From an uncultured Porphyromonadaceae bacterium (lineage in GTDB: Bacteria; Bacteroidota; Bacteroidia; Bacteroidales; Coprobacteraceae), in NCBI GenBank assembly GCA_900545915.1, contig URAV01000002.1, positions 62,001 to 126,000 on the forward strand: 64,000 bases of DNA, read 5' to 3'. Of this stretch, positions 44,466 through 54,032 are shown piece by piece; position 1 is the stretch's first letter, and every line of letters begins with the position of its first letter. The notes under the pieces are model-generated. The model saw only the letters and a program-made list of their open reading frames with translations. It ran no database searches and had not been told where the DNA came from. Made by a program: the position numbers and the translations under genes.

Positions 44466-47400
44466 ATGAAAACAAAAACTCTTTTTTTAGGGATGTGTCT
44501 GTTAATAACGTCGGGGATAACGGCACAACAACGTACTTCGTTTCAGATTGGAGATGATGGTTGGGCGCTTTGGCTAGACCGAGATGCTTCGTGGAAAAAT
44601 GATTCGTTGTATTTGCCTCCAGCGGATATTTCGAAAATAACTGTTGCAGAACCGACTTGCGGATGGGATAATCTTTTTTCGTCGCTTCGCCCTGAATCGG
44701 AAGCAAGGGAAGTTGTTAAAAATAAGACTTTATCTTTGAAAGTCAGAGTTCCCGGAACGGTAGAAGAATACTATTGGGATGCTCTTTCGAATAATAAAGG
44801 TTTAGGAAATACAGGAGATTATAAGGGTGTCAGTTGGTGGGGAACTGATTTTACAGTTTCTCGGGAGATGAAGGGAAAACGTATAAAGATATTTTTCTCA
44901 GAAGGTATTCGTCAAAGAGCAGAGGTATTTGTGAACCGTAAGCTGGTAGGTTATGAATTGGTGCATCAGACTCCTTTTGAGATTGATGTGACCGATGTTG
45001 TAAATTACGGAAGTAATAATGAATTGGCAGTTCGAATAACCGATCCTTCCGGGAATTTCAGTTGGGGAGATTATACCGGAGATAAATGGGGAGATTACTT
45101 GTTTCCCCAGTCCCACGGTTTTGGTGGAATTTTGGGGGCTGTCGAGCTTCGCTCCGTATCACCTCTATATGTATCGGATGTATTTGTTAAAAATAAACCA
45201 TCTTTAAAGGACATAGATGTCGATATTGAAATTATTAATGAGGCGTCGTCTAAAGTTTTAAAAGGAAGTGTCGATGTGGCTATTGTAGAGGCTTGGAAAA
45301 GTAATGCTCCGGTAACTGATCCGAAGACTTTGTTTGCGAAGAACTTAGGCAAGGTGACTGTAAAGACCGGAGAAACAATAAAGTTGACTTTTTCGGCCTC
45401 AGTTCCTAAGGCTCGTTTATGGGAGTTGCGAAATTCGAATTTATATAATGTCGTGACGACAATTAAGGATAGTAAGGGAAAGGTTGTAGATCAGCATAAA
45501 CAGCGTTTCGGATTTCGTTTTTTAAGTGTAGAGGGATACGGTAAGAATGCTACGCTTAATTTTAACGGTAAACGAACGTTGCTTATTTCGTCTATTAGTT
45601 GGGGGTATTGGCCTACGAACGGGATGTATCCGACTCGGGAACTGGCTCGTAAACATATAGAATCGGCATTTATATTGGGACAGAATATGTTGAATTTTCA
45701 CCGTTGTCAGGGAAATACGCAGGTACTTGACTTGGCCGATGAAATGGGGATGTTGTATTACGAAGAACCCGGAGGATATAGTAGTTCGAGAATAAAAGAA
45801 GGAAGTGAGCAGAGTAAAATGAAAAATCGACTGCTCGCTAATCAATTGAATTCTCAGCGTTTTTTGAGAATGGTGAAACGAGACCGTAATCATCCGTCTT
45901 TAGTCATGTATAATATGATTAACGAGCCGGGATGGATTCCAGATGAAAGGGCGAAGAAAGATATGGCGGAAGCCCATTTGCTTGATCCGACCCGTCTGGT
46001 CACGTATGGTTCGGGATTTATGAATGTAGGGAATGATGAGCCTCGAAAACTGCATATGATTCCGTATGACCAGACTCAACGCACGACAGGATATTGTGAT
46101 ATCCATAATGCTGGAAATTCGGCCGGAGTTTATGTTGATGCTATCTATAATTCTCCTGAGAGTTTTTTGCGAAATGAACGGGCTGAATCGGAAATTTTTG
46201 TTTGGGGAGAAGAGGCGGCTTTGGCATCTCCTCCGCAGTTAGAAAAAGTTGTTGCAGCAATAGAGAAAAACGGTAATCGCAACGGATGGGATGGTGCTGA
46301 TTATAAAGATTGGTTAAATTCTTATAGAAATTATATTAAAAATAAAGGACTTGAGAAATATTATCCCTCGATAACAAAACTCATTACTTCACTGGGCGAT
46401 ATAATGTACTATGAACACGGACGTTTTCTTGAAAATGTGCGGATCGCCGACGGTGCGGATATCTATGTTTTCAATGGGTATGAAGATATGAAAAACGATA
46501 ATTTTTCGGGTGCTGTCGATGTTTTTCGTAATATAAAGGGTACTCCTGAATTGATTAATCATTATGCTCAGCCTGCGTTTGTTGCTGTGAAAGTCCGGGA
46601 AAAAATCGGTCATGTAGGAGATACGAATCTGTTCGATATGTTTGTTGTCAATGAACATGCTGTTCCAGGGGGAGATTATAGTATAAAAGCTTGGGTTGTC
46701 ACTCCGAAAGGGGACACAGACATATTGTATGACGGAATTGTGAAAGTCTCTGGCGGTGATACGTTCAGCGATTTGGCTGCAGCGAAAATTCCTGTGAAAT
46801 TAAATAAAGGTATAGGTTATTATAAAATAAATGCAGAATTATCAGATATGTCGGGTAAAAAAGTCGCATCCGGTTATGACGATATTTTTGCAGTAGACTG
46901 GAAATCTGACAAGATAAACGGTTATGGTGCTGTGATAGGCGGTGGAATGGAACTTACTAATTTTTTGAAAGATCAGAAAAAAGCGAATGTTGTTGCTTAT
47001 GACGAGTCTCTCGGAAAATTAGATTATATTTTGGTGGGTTCTATCGATCAGGGTACGGCATTTAATACTATATCGTCATTTTGTTTCAAGGCGAAAGACG
47101 GAAAAACAATGGGATTGAATCTAGATTATTTTCGAGGTAAAAATTTTGATATGCAAGTTGACCGTCGTATTTCTGCCGCACCGATAGATTTTAATGTCGG
47201 CAGTAAACTCATTCCCGGATATGATATATTGGGTGATACAAAATTCTCACTCCGCTGGGAAGGTTATATTGTAGCACCATATAGCGGAGAAACGGAATTT
47301 GAACTTTCGTATGATGATGGAGCGAATCTTTGGTTCGACGGAGAACAGGTTGTCGACAATTTTAGGAACGGGCCTAAAAGAGTTGTGACGTTTAAACGTA

Positions 47401-48002
47401 ATTTGGTAGCCGGAAAATCATATCCTTTAAAGATCGAGGCTTATCAAGACGGAGGAACTTGGGAGTTTGCTTTGAAATGGAAATTACCGGTAAAGATTCA
47501 AGAACCTGATATGTCGGCATTATTGAAAAGAGTGCGGGATGATGGAACTAAATTGATGTTGATTGATAATGCAGAATCGTGGATGAGTAAATTAAGGGCT
47601 GTCGGCGCAGTTCCCGGTTATAAAGTATTTCATCCTTCAAAAGCTTGGGTGGGAAGTAGTTTTATGGTAAGGGAACATCCTTTTTTCAATGAGTTGCCCG
47701 TAAATAAAGGCATGAATTGGGAGTACCAACGACTGGTAGTTTATGATGGACCGAAGCATTTCGGGTTATATGAAATGCAAGGGGAAGAACCTGTGGTATC
47801 TTTGGTTGGATCTCCTTTTCACCAGATAACGACATCTGTCGGGGTATTGCCTTATGGAAAGGGGAAAATTGTATTCTCTTCGTTAGATCTGTTGCCGAAT
47901 TTGAGTTTAGATAGTAAACCGGCGAATGTCCCGAAAAAGATTTTATGTAATTATTTGAAATGGGCTACAGATGTACCGATGAATGAGACCTATTTTAAGT
48001 AG
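44466..48002 (+). CDS. Secreted GH2-family glycosidase with C-terminal PA14
   Basis: A 1178-residue secreted enzyme; the ATG at 44466 starts a clear signal peptide (MKTKTLFLGMC...ITAQQ). It has GH2 sugar-binding and Ig-like domains (VPGTVEEYYWD...WWGTDFTV...VFVNRKLVGY; about 80-360) and a TIM barrel with acid/base Glu487 in MINEPGW. A second glutamate pair at 582-583 (VWGEEAA) could contain the nucleophile, though not in the usual GH2 context. A PA14 domain (about 885-1010, LRWEGYIVAPYSGETEFELSYDDG) appears inserted in a GATase-like segment. Substrate unknown; beta-galactosidase/glucuronidase relatives predominate in this clan. Confidence 0.85.
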   Translation: MKTKTLFLGMCLLITSGITAQQRTSFQIGDDGWALWLDRDASWKNDSLYLPPADISKITVAEPTCGWDNLFSSLRPESEAREVVKNKTLSLKVRVPGTVEEYYWDALSNNKGLGNTGDYKGVSWWGTDFTVSREMKGKRIKIFFSEGIRQRAEVFVNRKLVGYELVHQTPFEIDVTDVVNYGSNNELAVRITDPSGNFSWGDYTGDKWGDYLFPQSHGFGGILGAVELRSVSPLYVSDVFVKNKPSLKDIDVDIEIINEASSKVLKGSVDVAIVEAWKSNAPVTDPKTLFAKNLGKVTVKTGETIKLTFSASVPKARLWELRNSNLYNVVTTIKDSKGKVVDQHKQRFGFRFLSVEGYGKNATLNFNGKRTLLISSISWGYWPTNGMYPTRELARKHIESAFILGQNMLNFHRCQGNTQVLDLADEMGMLYYEEPGGYSSSRIKEGSEQSKMKNRLLANQLNSQRFLRMVKRDRNHPSLVMYNMINEPGWIPDERAKKDMAEAHLLDPTRLVTYGSGFMNVGNDEPRKLHMIPYDQTQRTTGYCDIHNAGNSAGVYVDAIYNSPESFLRNERAESEIFVWGEEAALASPPQLEKVVAAIEKNGNRNGWDGADYKDWLNSYRNYIKNKGLEKYYPSITKLITSLGDIMYYEHGRFLENVRIADGADIYVFNGYEDMKNDNFSGAVDVFRNIKGTPELINHYAQPAFVAVKVREKIGHVGDTNLFDMFVVNEHAVPGGDYSIKAWVVTPKGDTDILYDGIVKVSGGDTFSDLAAAKIPVKLNKGIGYYKINAELSDMSGKKVASGYDDIFAVDWKSDKINGYGAVIGGGMELTNFLKDQKKANVVAYDESLGKLDYILVGSIDQGTAFNTISSFCFKAKDGKTMGLNLDYFRGKNFDMQVDRRISAAPIDFNVGSKLIPGYDILGDTKFSLRWEGYIVAPYSGETEFELSYDDGANLWFDGEQVVDNFRNGPKRVVTFKRNLVAGKSYPLKIEAYQDGGTWEFALKWKLPVKIQEPDMSALLKRVRDDGTKLMLIDNAESWMSKLRAVGAVPGYKVFHPSKAWVGSSFMVREHPFFNELPVNKGMNWEYQRLVVYDGPKHFGLYEMQGEEPVVSLVGSPFHQITTSVGVLPYGKGKIVFSSLDLLPNLSLDSKPANVPKKILCNYLKWATDVPMNETYFK

Positions 48003-48054
48003 TTTATAACTTTGGTGAAAAAGATACTTTTGTTGAAAAATTAAGCGAGAAAAG

Positions 48055-48085
48055 TCTCTTAAATTAATTAAGAGATTTTTCTTTT
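48055..48085 (+). terminator. Terminator after the GH2-PA14 gene
   Basis: TCTCTTAA / TTAAGAGA stem (8 bp) followed by TTTTTCTTTT. Confidence 0.7.
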
Positions 48086-48111
48086 GCAGCATAATTTAAA
48101 ACTTAAGAGAG

Positions 48112-49842
48112 ATGAAAAACATGAAAAGTCGATTGTTGACATGTATTTGTTCGACACTGTTTTTGTTACCTTTTGATTTAATGGCAAAACACCTTGATCG
48201 AGATCGTATTGTTGCGAATCCTATAGATCTGAATTATCGGTTTCGTCCGGAGAAACCGAGTCGAAGAGAAGCTGCCGATCCGGTTATTGTCTTATATAAA
48301 GACAAGTATTATATGTTTGCCTCCAAGTCTGAAGGATATTGGAGTTCGGCCGATCTGGTGAAGTGGAATTATATTCCTTGTAAATCTATTCCGATTATAG
48401 AAGATTATGCTCCTATGGTTATAGAATTAGGCGGTGAGTTATATTATACGGCCGGATGTACCCGTTTCTTTAAAACATCCGATCCGGAAAAAGACGATTG
48501 GAAAGAGATAAAAGTCAACAATAAAAATCGGCATGACGATATTACTATTTTTCAGGATGATGATGGCAAAGTTTACTTTTATTGGGGATGTCATGATAAA
48601 AAACCGATACAGGGAGTACAGGTAGATCCGGAAAACGGTTTCAAAGAGATTGGTGAGGTAAAAGACCTGATTTTGCATAATTCAGTAAAATATGGGATTG
48701 AATCGAACGGAGACCGGAATGAAATGAATAAGGACGGCTATAATGAAGGTGCTACCATGACCAAATATAAAGGGTTGTATTATTTGCAGTATTCTACTCC
48801 GGGAACACAATTTATAACGTATGCTGATGCGGTATATGTATCGGAAAATCCGTTAGGTCCTTTTACTTACATGGAGGATAATCCTTATTCGATCAAACCC
48901 GGAGGGTTTATTTCCGGAGCGGGTCATGGACATACATTTCAGGATAAATACGGTAATTATTGGCATGTTTCTACAATGGTAATAGCGGTAAAAAATTGGT
49001 TCGAGCGACGTTTGGGCTTGTTTCCAGTCTATTTCGGGGACGAGGGTCACATGTATTGCCACACGGTATTCACCGATTATCCGATGCAGATACCCGATAG
49101 AAAGATGAATTTCAAGAAAGATGATTTATCCGTGGGGTGGAATTTGTTATCTTATAAGAAGAAGGTTTCCGCATCATCGTTTCAGCAAGGTTATGAAGCG
49201 GGAAATGCCGTGGATGAAAACATCAAGACATGGTGGGCGTCTCAGAGTGGCAGGTCAGGCGAATGGCTTCAGATCGATTTAGGACGGACAATGCAGGTCG
49301 AAGCCGTTCAGGTAAATATCAGCGACCAGGATTTCGAAACATTGCGGAGAGATGCAGCACCCGTATACCGTTATGTTTTGGAATCGTCTTGTGACGGAAA
49401 GAATTGGCAGATGATAGGCGACCGGAGAAAGAATGATCGGGACGCCGTACATGAATTGCTTGTTTTGGATCGTTCGGTATCAGCCCGTTATATTCGGATA
49501 AAGAACATGGAAGATCTCAATGGGGGAGTTTTTTCTCTGTCCGGACTGCGAGTTTTCGGGACGGGAAAGGGAAAAGCTCCGTCTGCAGTTACCGGATTTA
49601 AGGTTGTCCGTAATGCAAACGACCGACGTCGAGCCAGTTTCAGATGGGATAGTAAGGGTGAAACGACAGGTTATGTGATCCGTTGGGGAACTTCACCGAA
49701 GGTACAGAACAATGCCGTCATGGTTTATGGAGACGAGGCAGAATACGGTTTTTTCAATCGGGATTCTCGATATTATTTTACGATACAGCCGTTCAATGAA
49801 AATGGGAAAGGCAAGATAAGCAAAGTTATTTCTGTAGAATGA
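48112..49842 (+). CDS. Secreted GH43-like enzyme with F5/8C and FN3 domains
   Basis: A 576-residue secreted enzyme. A signal peptide (ending LMAKH) precedes a GH43-type five-bladed propeller (about 45-330): Asp56 in ADPVIVLYKDKYYMF is the expected base, Asp142/Asp143 in RHDDITIF the pKa modulator, and Glu212 in NEGATMTKYKG the acid. An F5/8 type C domain follows (about 345-485, CBM32-like: AVDENIKTWWASQSG...WLQIDLG), then a fibronectin type III domain (about 490-575). It probably hydrolyses arabinosyl, xylosyl or galactosyl linkages; which one is unknown. Both auxiliary domains favour glycan binding at the cell surface. Confidence 0.88.
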   Translation: MKNMKSRLLTCICSTLFLLPFDLMAKHLDRDRIVANPIDLNYRFRPEKPSRREAADPVIVLYKDKYYMFASKSEGYWSSADLVKWNYIPCKSIPIIEDYAPMVIELGGELYYTAGCTRFFKTSDPEKDDWKEIKVNNKNRHDDITIFQDDDGKVYFYWGCHDKKPIQGVQVDPENGFKEIGEVKDLILHNSVKYGIESNGDRNEMNKDGYNEGATMTKYKGLYYLQYSTPGTQFITYADAVYVSENPLGPFTYMEDNPYSIKPGGFISGAGHGHTFQDKYGNYWHVSTMVIAVKNWFERRLGLFPVYFGDEGHMYCHTVFTDYPMQIPDRKMNFKKDDLSVGWNLLSYKKKVSASSFQQGYEAGNAVDENIKTWWASQSGRSGEWLQIDLGRTMQVEAVQVNISDQDFETLRRDAAPVYRYVLESSCDGKNWQMIGDRRKNDRDAVHELLVLDRSVSARYIRIKNMEDLNGGVFSLSGLRVFGTGKGKAPSAVTGFKVVRNANDRRRASFRWDSKGETTGYVIRWGTSPKVQNNAVMVYGDEAEYGFFNRDSRYYFTIQPFNENGKGKISKVISVE

Positions 49843-49889
49843 GTAAGAACCATTATTGAGGAGCATTTGGTATAAGTGAAAATTTTTTA

Positions 49890-49930
49890 AGAGCTTGTCT
49901 AAATTTTTTTGAGAAATTTATGCAGGCTCT
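49890..49930. repeat. Minimal form of the dispersed repeat, both ends only
   Basis: AGAGCTTGTCTAAATTT and AAATTTATGCAGGCTCT face each other with only 7 bases between them: the two inverted ends of the long repeat without its centre. With TTTT following, it may also act as the GH43 terminator. Confidence 0.65.
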
Positions 49931-50056
49931 TTTAAATTATGTATATAAAAATTTTAATAAGAAATTAATTCAAATACGGTTGAATATTTAATAGAACAAG
50001 GCTTTCTTTGTTAAAAATATTTGATTTGCGATACACACATATATTATTTTACAACC

Positions 50057-51088
50057 ATGAAGAATTTCAATTTTTCTCTTTTTCTGTCTTTATTTTTTTT
50101 GATAATATTGTTGCCGGAATCGGTTGATGCAAAAAGGATTAATAAAAAGGTCGACGAGCAGGGTGTAGATATGCCGAAAGTTCGTATTGCTTCTTTTAAA
50201 GGTGATAAGGCATGCGCTATCAGCTATACTTTTGACGATGCGTTGAGAGATCAGAGCATATTGGCTGCCCCTATGCTTGAAAAATATGGTTTTCGAGGAA
50301 CTTTTTGGGCAATACCTTCGATGGTTCCTGAGACAGAAGAAGAAATTCTTACAAATTCGAAGAAGAAGTGGGGTGGAATTACATGGAAAAGATTAAAAGA
50401 GATGTCGGATAATGGACATGAAATCTCGAATCACGGTTGGTCTCATAAGAATCTTGTAAATCTGAAATCGGAACAGGAGATTCGTGCGGAGATAGAGAAA
50501 GCCGATAGTCTTATTCTGTTGAAAATAGGAAAGAAGCCCCGGACATTCTGTTATCCTTATAATGCATTTAATGACCAAGTTCTTGCTATTGCAATGGAGA
50601 ATCGTGTGGATACTCGTACACGCTGTTCGGGCTGGGGATATAGAACAACGACTCAGTGGATGAATAATTGGGCTGACGGATTAATTAAAAAAGGAGAGTG
50701 GGGCATACCGATGATACATGCTATTATTGATGGTTTTGATGCGTTTCCATCAGCGGATGTTTTGGATAATCACATGGCTTATGTAAAATCTAAAGAAGAC
50801 CGAATATGGGTCGGTACATTTCTCGAAATTGCCAGTTATGTGAAGGAATCTGAAAATGTTCGTTTATCAGTGACTCCCCGAAAGAACGGTTTGATTTGTA
50901 AAACGGAGATGACTTTAGATAAAAAACTTTTTACTGAACCTCTTACGTTGGTTATAGAAATAACCGGAGTGACATCTGTTAAAGCAACACAGAAAGGAAA
51001 GAAGCTTCCTGCAACAATTGCTTCGGATAAAATTTGCATTGATTTTATGCCCGGAGATTCTCCGGTTAAAATACGTTGGAAAAAGTAA
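50057..51088 (+). CDS. Secreted polysaccharide deacetylase (NodB domain)
   Basis: Carbohydrate esterase of the CE4/NodB type (343 residues; ATG at 50057 gives a signal peptide ending VDAKR). The metal- and substrate-site motifs are SYTFDDA (Asp60-Asp61, replacing the usual TFDDG), HEISNHGWSH (metal-binding histidines) and RTFCYPYNAF. It removes N- or O-acetyl groups from a polysaccharide. The C-terminal about 80 residues form a beta-rich extension. Ahead of GH31 by 30 bp, so probably in one transcript with it and the final GH2 gene. Confidence 0.9.
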   Translation: MKNFNFSLFLSLFFLIILLPESVDAKRINKKVDEQGVDMPKVRIASFKGDKACAISYTFDDALRDQSILAAPMLEKYGFRGTFWAIPSMVPETEEEILTNSKKKWGGITWKRLKEMSDNGHEISNHGWSHKNLVNLKSEQEIRAEIEKADSLILLKIGKKPRTFCYPYNAFNDQVLAIAMENRVDTRTRCSGWGYRTTTQWMNNWADGLIKKGEWGIPMIHAIIDGFDAFPSADVLDNHMAYVKSKEDRIWVGTFLEIASYVKESENVRLSVTPRKNGLICKTEMTLDKKLFTEPLTLVIEITGVTSVKATQKGKKLPATIASDKICIDFMPGDSPVKIRWKK

Positions 51089-51118
51089 TAGATTAACGAT
51101 AAGTATTTTTTTGATATT

Positions 51119-54022
51119 ATGAAGAGCGGAAAGAATAGTAAGTTAAAGACTCAGTATTTAAAATTTTTCTGTTTGTTATTTTGTCTTGTATCATTTTCCT
51201 CAGGATATGGACAAAGAGAGCGAGGATGGAAGTCGGATTGGAAGGGAGACTGTTCAGAAGTAAAGATTTTAGAACCAGGTTTAGATGTGACTGGTGTCGC
51301 TGTCTTTAAAAACAGATTGTTTTTAGATGCAAAAAAAGATAATATAAAACTTTCCCGTGAATTGTCTGATGAATATCGAAATACTAAAACTTTATGGATA
51401 AGTTTTTCAGTTCGGAAGATTGCCGGAAACGGACGTTTCGGATTATCTTTATTAGAAAATTCTCAAGAAAAGTTATTTGTGGGAGCTGTCGGTCAGGATA
51501 AAACGATTTGTTTCGGTTCGAAAAAATGCCGTGAAAAAATGGAAAATGCCGTACAACTTATTTTAAGGGTTGAAAAAAATAAGGCTTATTTATTCATAAA
51601 TCCTCCCTTAGCATCAGTTCCTGATGTTGAAGGAGCGTCTATGACTTTATCCGGAGATTTTTCTTTTGACCGGATTACCTTTTTATGCGAAAAAGGCAAT
51701 GCCGGAGAATTTAGTAGGGTTGTTGCGGGAGAACAGTTTGCAGATGTCGTTTTTCCTCGCAAATTGAATGATGATCTAAGAAGTATGGGAAAGCAACCGG
51801 TTATTTCATGGAAAAAGGCGGAAGGGGCTTTATGGATAAATACGGAGTCTGGAGTATTACGGTTGAAACCTTATGAATTCGGAGCTCTTGCGGTTCATTC
51901 AGGATCATTGAATGCGATCGAATCGCAGAAAAATTATGCAGTTTCTCAAGAACCTGCCGGAGCAAAATTTTCGGTAAAGGAAGACTCCGAGCGGATTTTA
52001 TTAAAAACAGATCGTTTTTCTGCTACCGTAGAAAAACGTACGGGGCAAATCTGTTTGTATGATCGTTTGGGCAAATTGTTGATACAAGAATATCCGGGCG
52101 GAGGCCGTTCTGAAACCGGATATGGAGAAAAAGTGGCTTGCCGCTTTAGTTTATCTCCGGAAGATGCTCTTTACGGGTTAGGACAATTTAGAGATAATTC
52201 GTTGAATTTGAGAGGTAAAAGAAGAGAGTTGGTGCAATTTAATACTCAGGCCGCTGTTCCTGTTATTTATTCGACAAAAGGTTGGGGAATATTATGGAAT
52301 AATCCGTCTCGAACTATTTTTCAAGATAACAAAATGGGGATGAGTTTTCAGTCTGATATAGGAGATATAATCAGTTATTATTATTTCGTAGGAGATAAAT
52401 TAGATGATTTGATTGCTTCTTATCGTTCGCTTACCGGTAAAGCTCCTATGATTCCTTATTGGTCTTTGGGGTATCATCAAAGTCGAAATAAATATGCAAC
52501 GCAAAAAGAAGTTATGGATATTGCAGAACGGATGCACAAGGAAAATATCCCGATGAGCACAATTTTTATCGATTATTTTTATTGGCAGAAATATGGTACG
52601 GGTTCTCATCGATTTGATGAAAATCTTTTCCCTGATGTTCCGGGAATGTTAAGTTCTTTACATAAAAATTATAATACTCGTGCCGTAATTACGATATGGC
52701 CGACATTCCGTCCCGGAATTCCTAATTATGAAGAGTTTAATAGAGACGGTTTATTACTGGACGAAGCAAAAGCTCTGGATGGCATTATTTATGATGCATT
52801 TAGTCCTAAAGCTGCCGAGATTTACTGGAAACAGGTAATGCCGTTAGTCGATTTGGGAATTGACGGCTGGTTCTTGGATGGTTGTGAACCGGATCAGGTA
52901 AACTCTTTTTTACCGACTGTAACTCACGACGGACCGGCATTGAAAGTTCGTAATCTTTATCCGTTAGTACACGCTACGACGTTTTATAACGGGTTACTGA
53001 AAACTCGTCCGAATCAGCGGCCTTATATATTGACACGTTGTGCATGGGCTTCTCAGCAAAAAGTAGGTACGGCTGTTTGGTCGGGAGATATACCCACTAC
53101 TTTTGATGAGTTGCGTAAACAAGTAACGGCCGGGTTAAATTTTGTAGCCTGCGGGATTCCTTATTGGACTACCGATATTGGAGGTTATTCAGGTGGCGAT
53201 CCTGCTGATAAAAACTATCGGGAGGTGTTTACTCGTTGGTTTCAATATGGCACTTTCTGTCCTGTATTTCGAGCACATGGAAGACGTTATCCGGGTAATA
53301 CGAAAGTTCCGAATGAATTGTGGGCATATGGTGCTGAAGCGCAAAAAATTTGTACGGAATTTATCAATTTACGCTATGCTTTGTTCCCTTATATTTATAC
53401 TTTGTCTGGTCAGGTAACTCGCAATCATTATACACCGATGCGGTTGTTGGCTTTCGATTTTCCGGAAGATAAAAAAATTCTCGATTGTAAAGATCAGTTT
53501 ATGTATGGTCCTTCCCTTTTAATTTGTCCGGTTTTGAATGCGGGAGACCGCAAACGTGAGGTATATCTTCCTTCAGGGAAGCGTTGGATTGATTTTTGGA
53601 CGGGAGAGAACTACGAAGGTGGGCAAACAATCGTAGCAGATGCTCCGATAGAGCGTATTCCTGTATATGTTCCGGCCGGGTCGATTATTCCTATGAACGT
53701 ATCATTATTAATGAATCCTGATTCAAGTGCTCCGGTTGAAGTACGTGTATATCAAGGTGCGGACGGTCGGTTCGAATTGTATGAAGATGACGGGGAAACA
53801 TTTGATTGTGAGCGAGGAGAATATAGTTCGATTCCTTTTATGTGGAATGAAAAAAAGAGGACGTTGACCATTAGGAAACGGCGGGGTGCGTATAAAGGCA
53901 TGTCGAAAGAAAGAGAGTTTCGTGTTGTTTTAGTTTCTTCCGAGAAGGGAAGAGGTGTAGAAAAAAACTCACCTGATAAAGTTGTTAAGTATGTAGGAAA
54001 GAAGGTAGATATTAAACTATAA
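51119..54022 (+). CDS. Secreted GH31-family alpha-glycosidase
   Basis: A 967-residue secreted enzyme of GH31 (alpha-xylosidase, alpha-glucosidase and related). A signal peptide ends near SSGYGQ. An N-terminal extension of about 200 residues has a sandwich-like pattern, then the GH31 N-domain and barrel follow. The catalytic nucleophile is Asp587 in WFLDGCEPD and the acid/base is Asp657 in VWSGDIPTTFDELR. The active-site region PVFRAHG lies downstream. The wording around the nucleophile (GWFLDGCEP) is closer to the xylosidase-type branch than to alpha-glucosidase II, but this is a weak inference. Confidence 0.9.
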   Translation: MKSGKNSKLKTQYLKFFCLLFCLVSFSSGYGQRERGWKSDWKGDCSEVKILEPGLDVTGVAVFKNRLFLDAKKDNIKLSRELSDEYRNTKTLWISFSVRKIAGNGRFGLSLLENSQEKLFVGAVGQDKTICFGSKKCREKMENAVQLILRVEKNKAYLFINPPLASVPDVEGASMTLSGDFSFDRITFLCEKGNAGEFSRVVAGEQFADVVFPRKLNDDLRSMGKQPVISWKKAEGALWINTESGVLRLKPYEFGALAVHSGSLNAIESQKNYAVSQEPAGAKFSVKEDSERILLKTDRFSATVEKRTGQICLYDRLGKLLIQEYPGGGRSETGYGEKVACRFSLSPEDALYGLGQFRDNSLNLRGKRRELVQFNTQAAVPVIYSTKGWGILWNNPSRTIFQDNKMGMSFQSDIGDIISYYYFVGDKLDDLIASYRSLTGKAPMIPYWSLGYHQSRNKYATQKEVMDIAERMHKENIPMSTIFIDYFYWQKYGTGSHRFDENLFPDVPGMLSSLHKNYNTRAVITIWPTFRPGIPNYEEFNRDGLLLDEAKALDGIIYDAFSPKAAEIYWKQVMPLVDLGIDGWFLDGCEPDQVNSFLPTVTHDGPALKVRNLYPLVHATTFYNGLLKTRPNQRPYILTRCAWASQQKVGTAVWSGDIPTTFDELRKQVTAGLNFVACGIPYWTTDIGGYSGGDPADKNYREVFTRWFQYGTFCPVFRAHGRRYPGNTKVPNELWAYGAEAQKICTEFINLRYALFPYIYTLSGQVTRNHYTPMRLLAFDFPEDKKILDCKDQFMYGPSLLICPVLNAGDRKREVYLPSGKRWIDFWTGENYEGGQTIVADAPIERIPVYVPAGSIIPMNVSLLMNPDSSAPVEVRVYQGADGRFELYEDDGETFDCERGEYSSIPFMWNEKKRTLTIRKRRGAYKGMSKEREFRVVLVSSEKGRGVEKNSPDKVVKYVGKKVDIKL

Positions 54023-54032
54023 AACGTTACAC

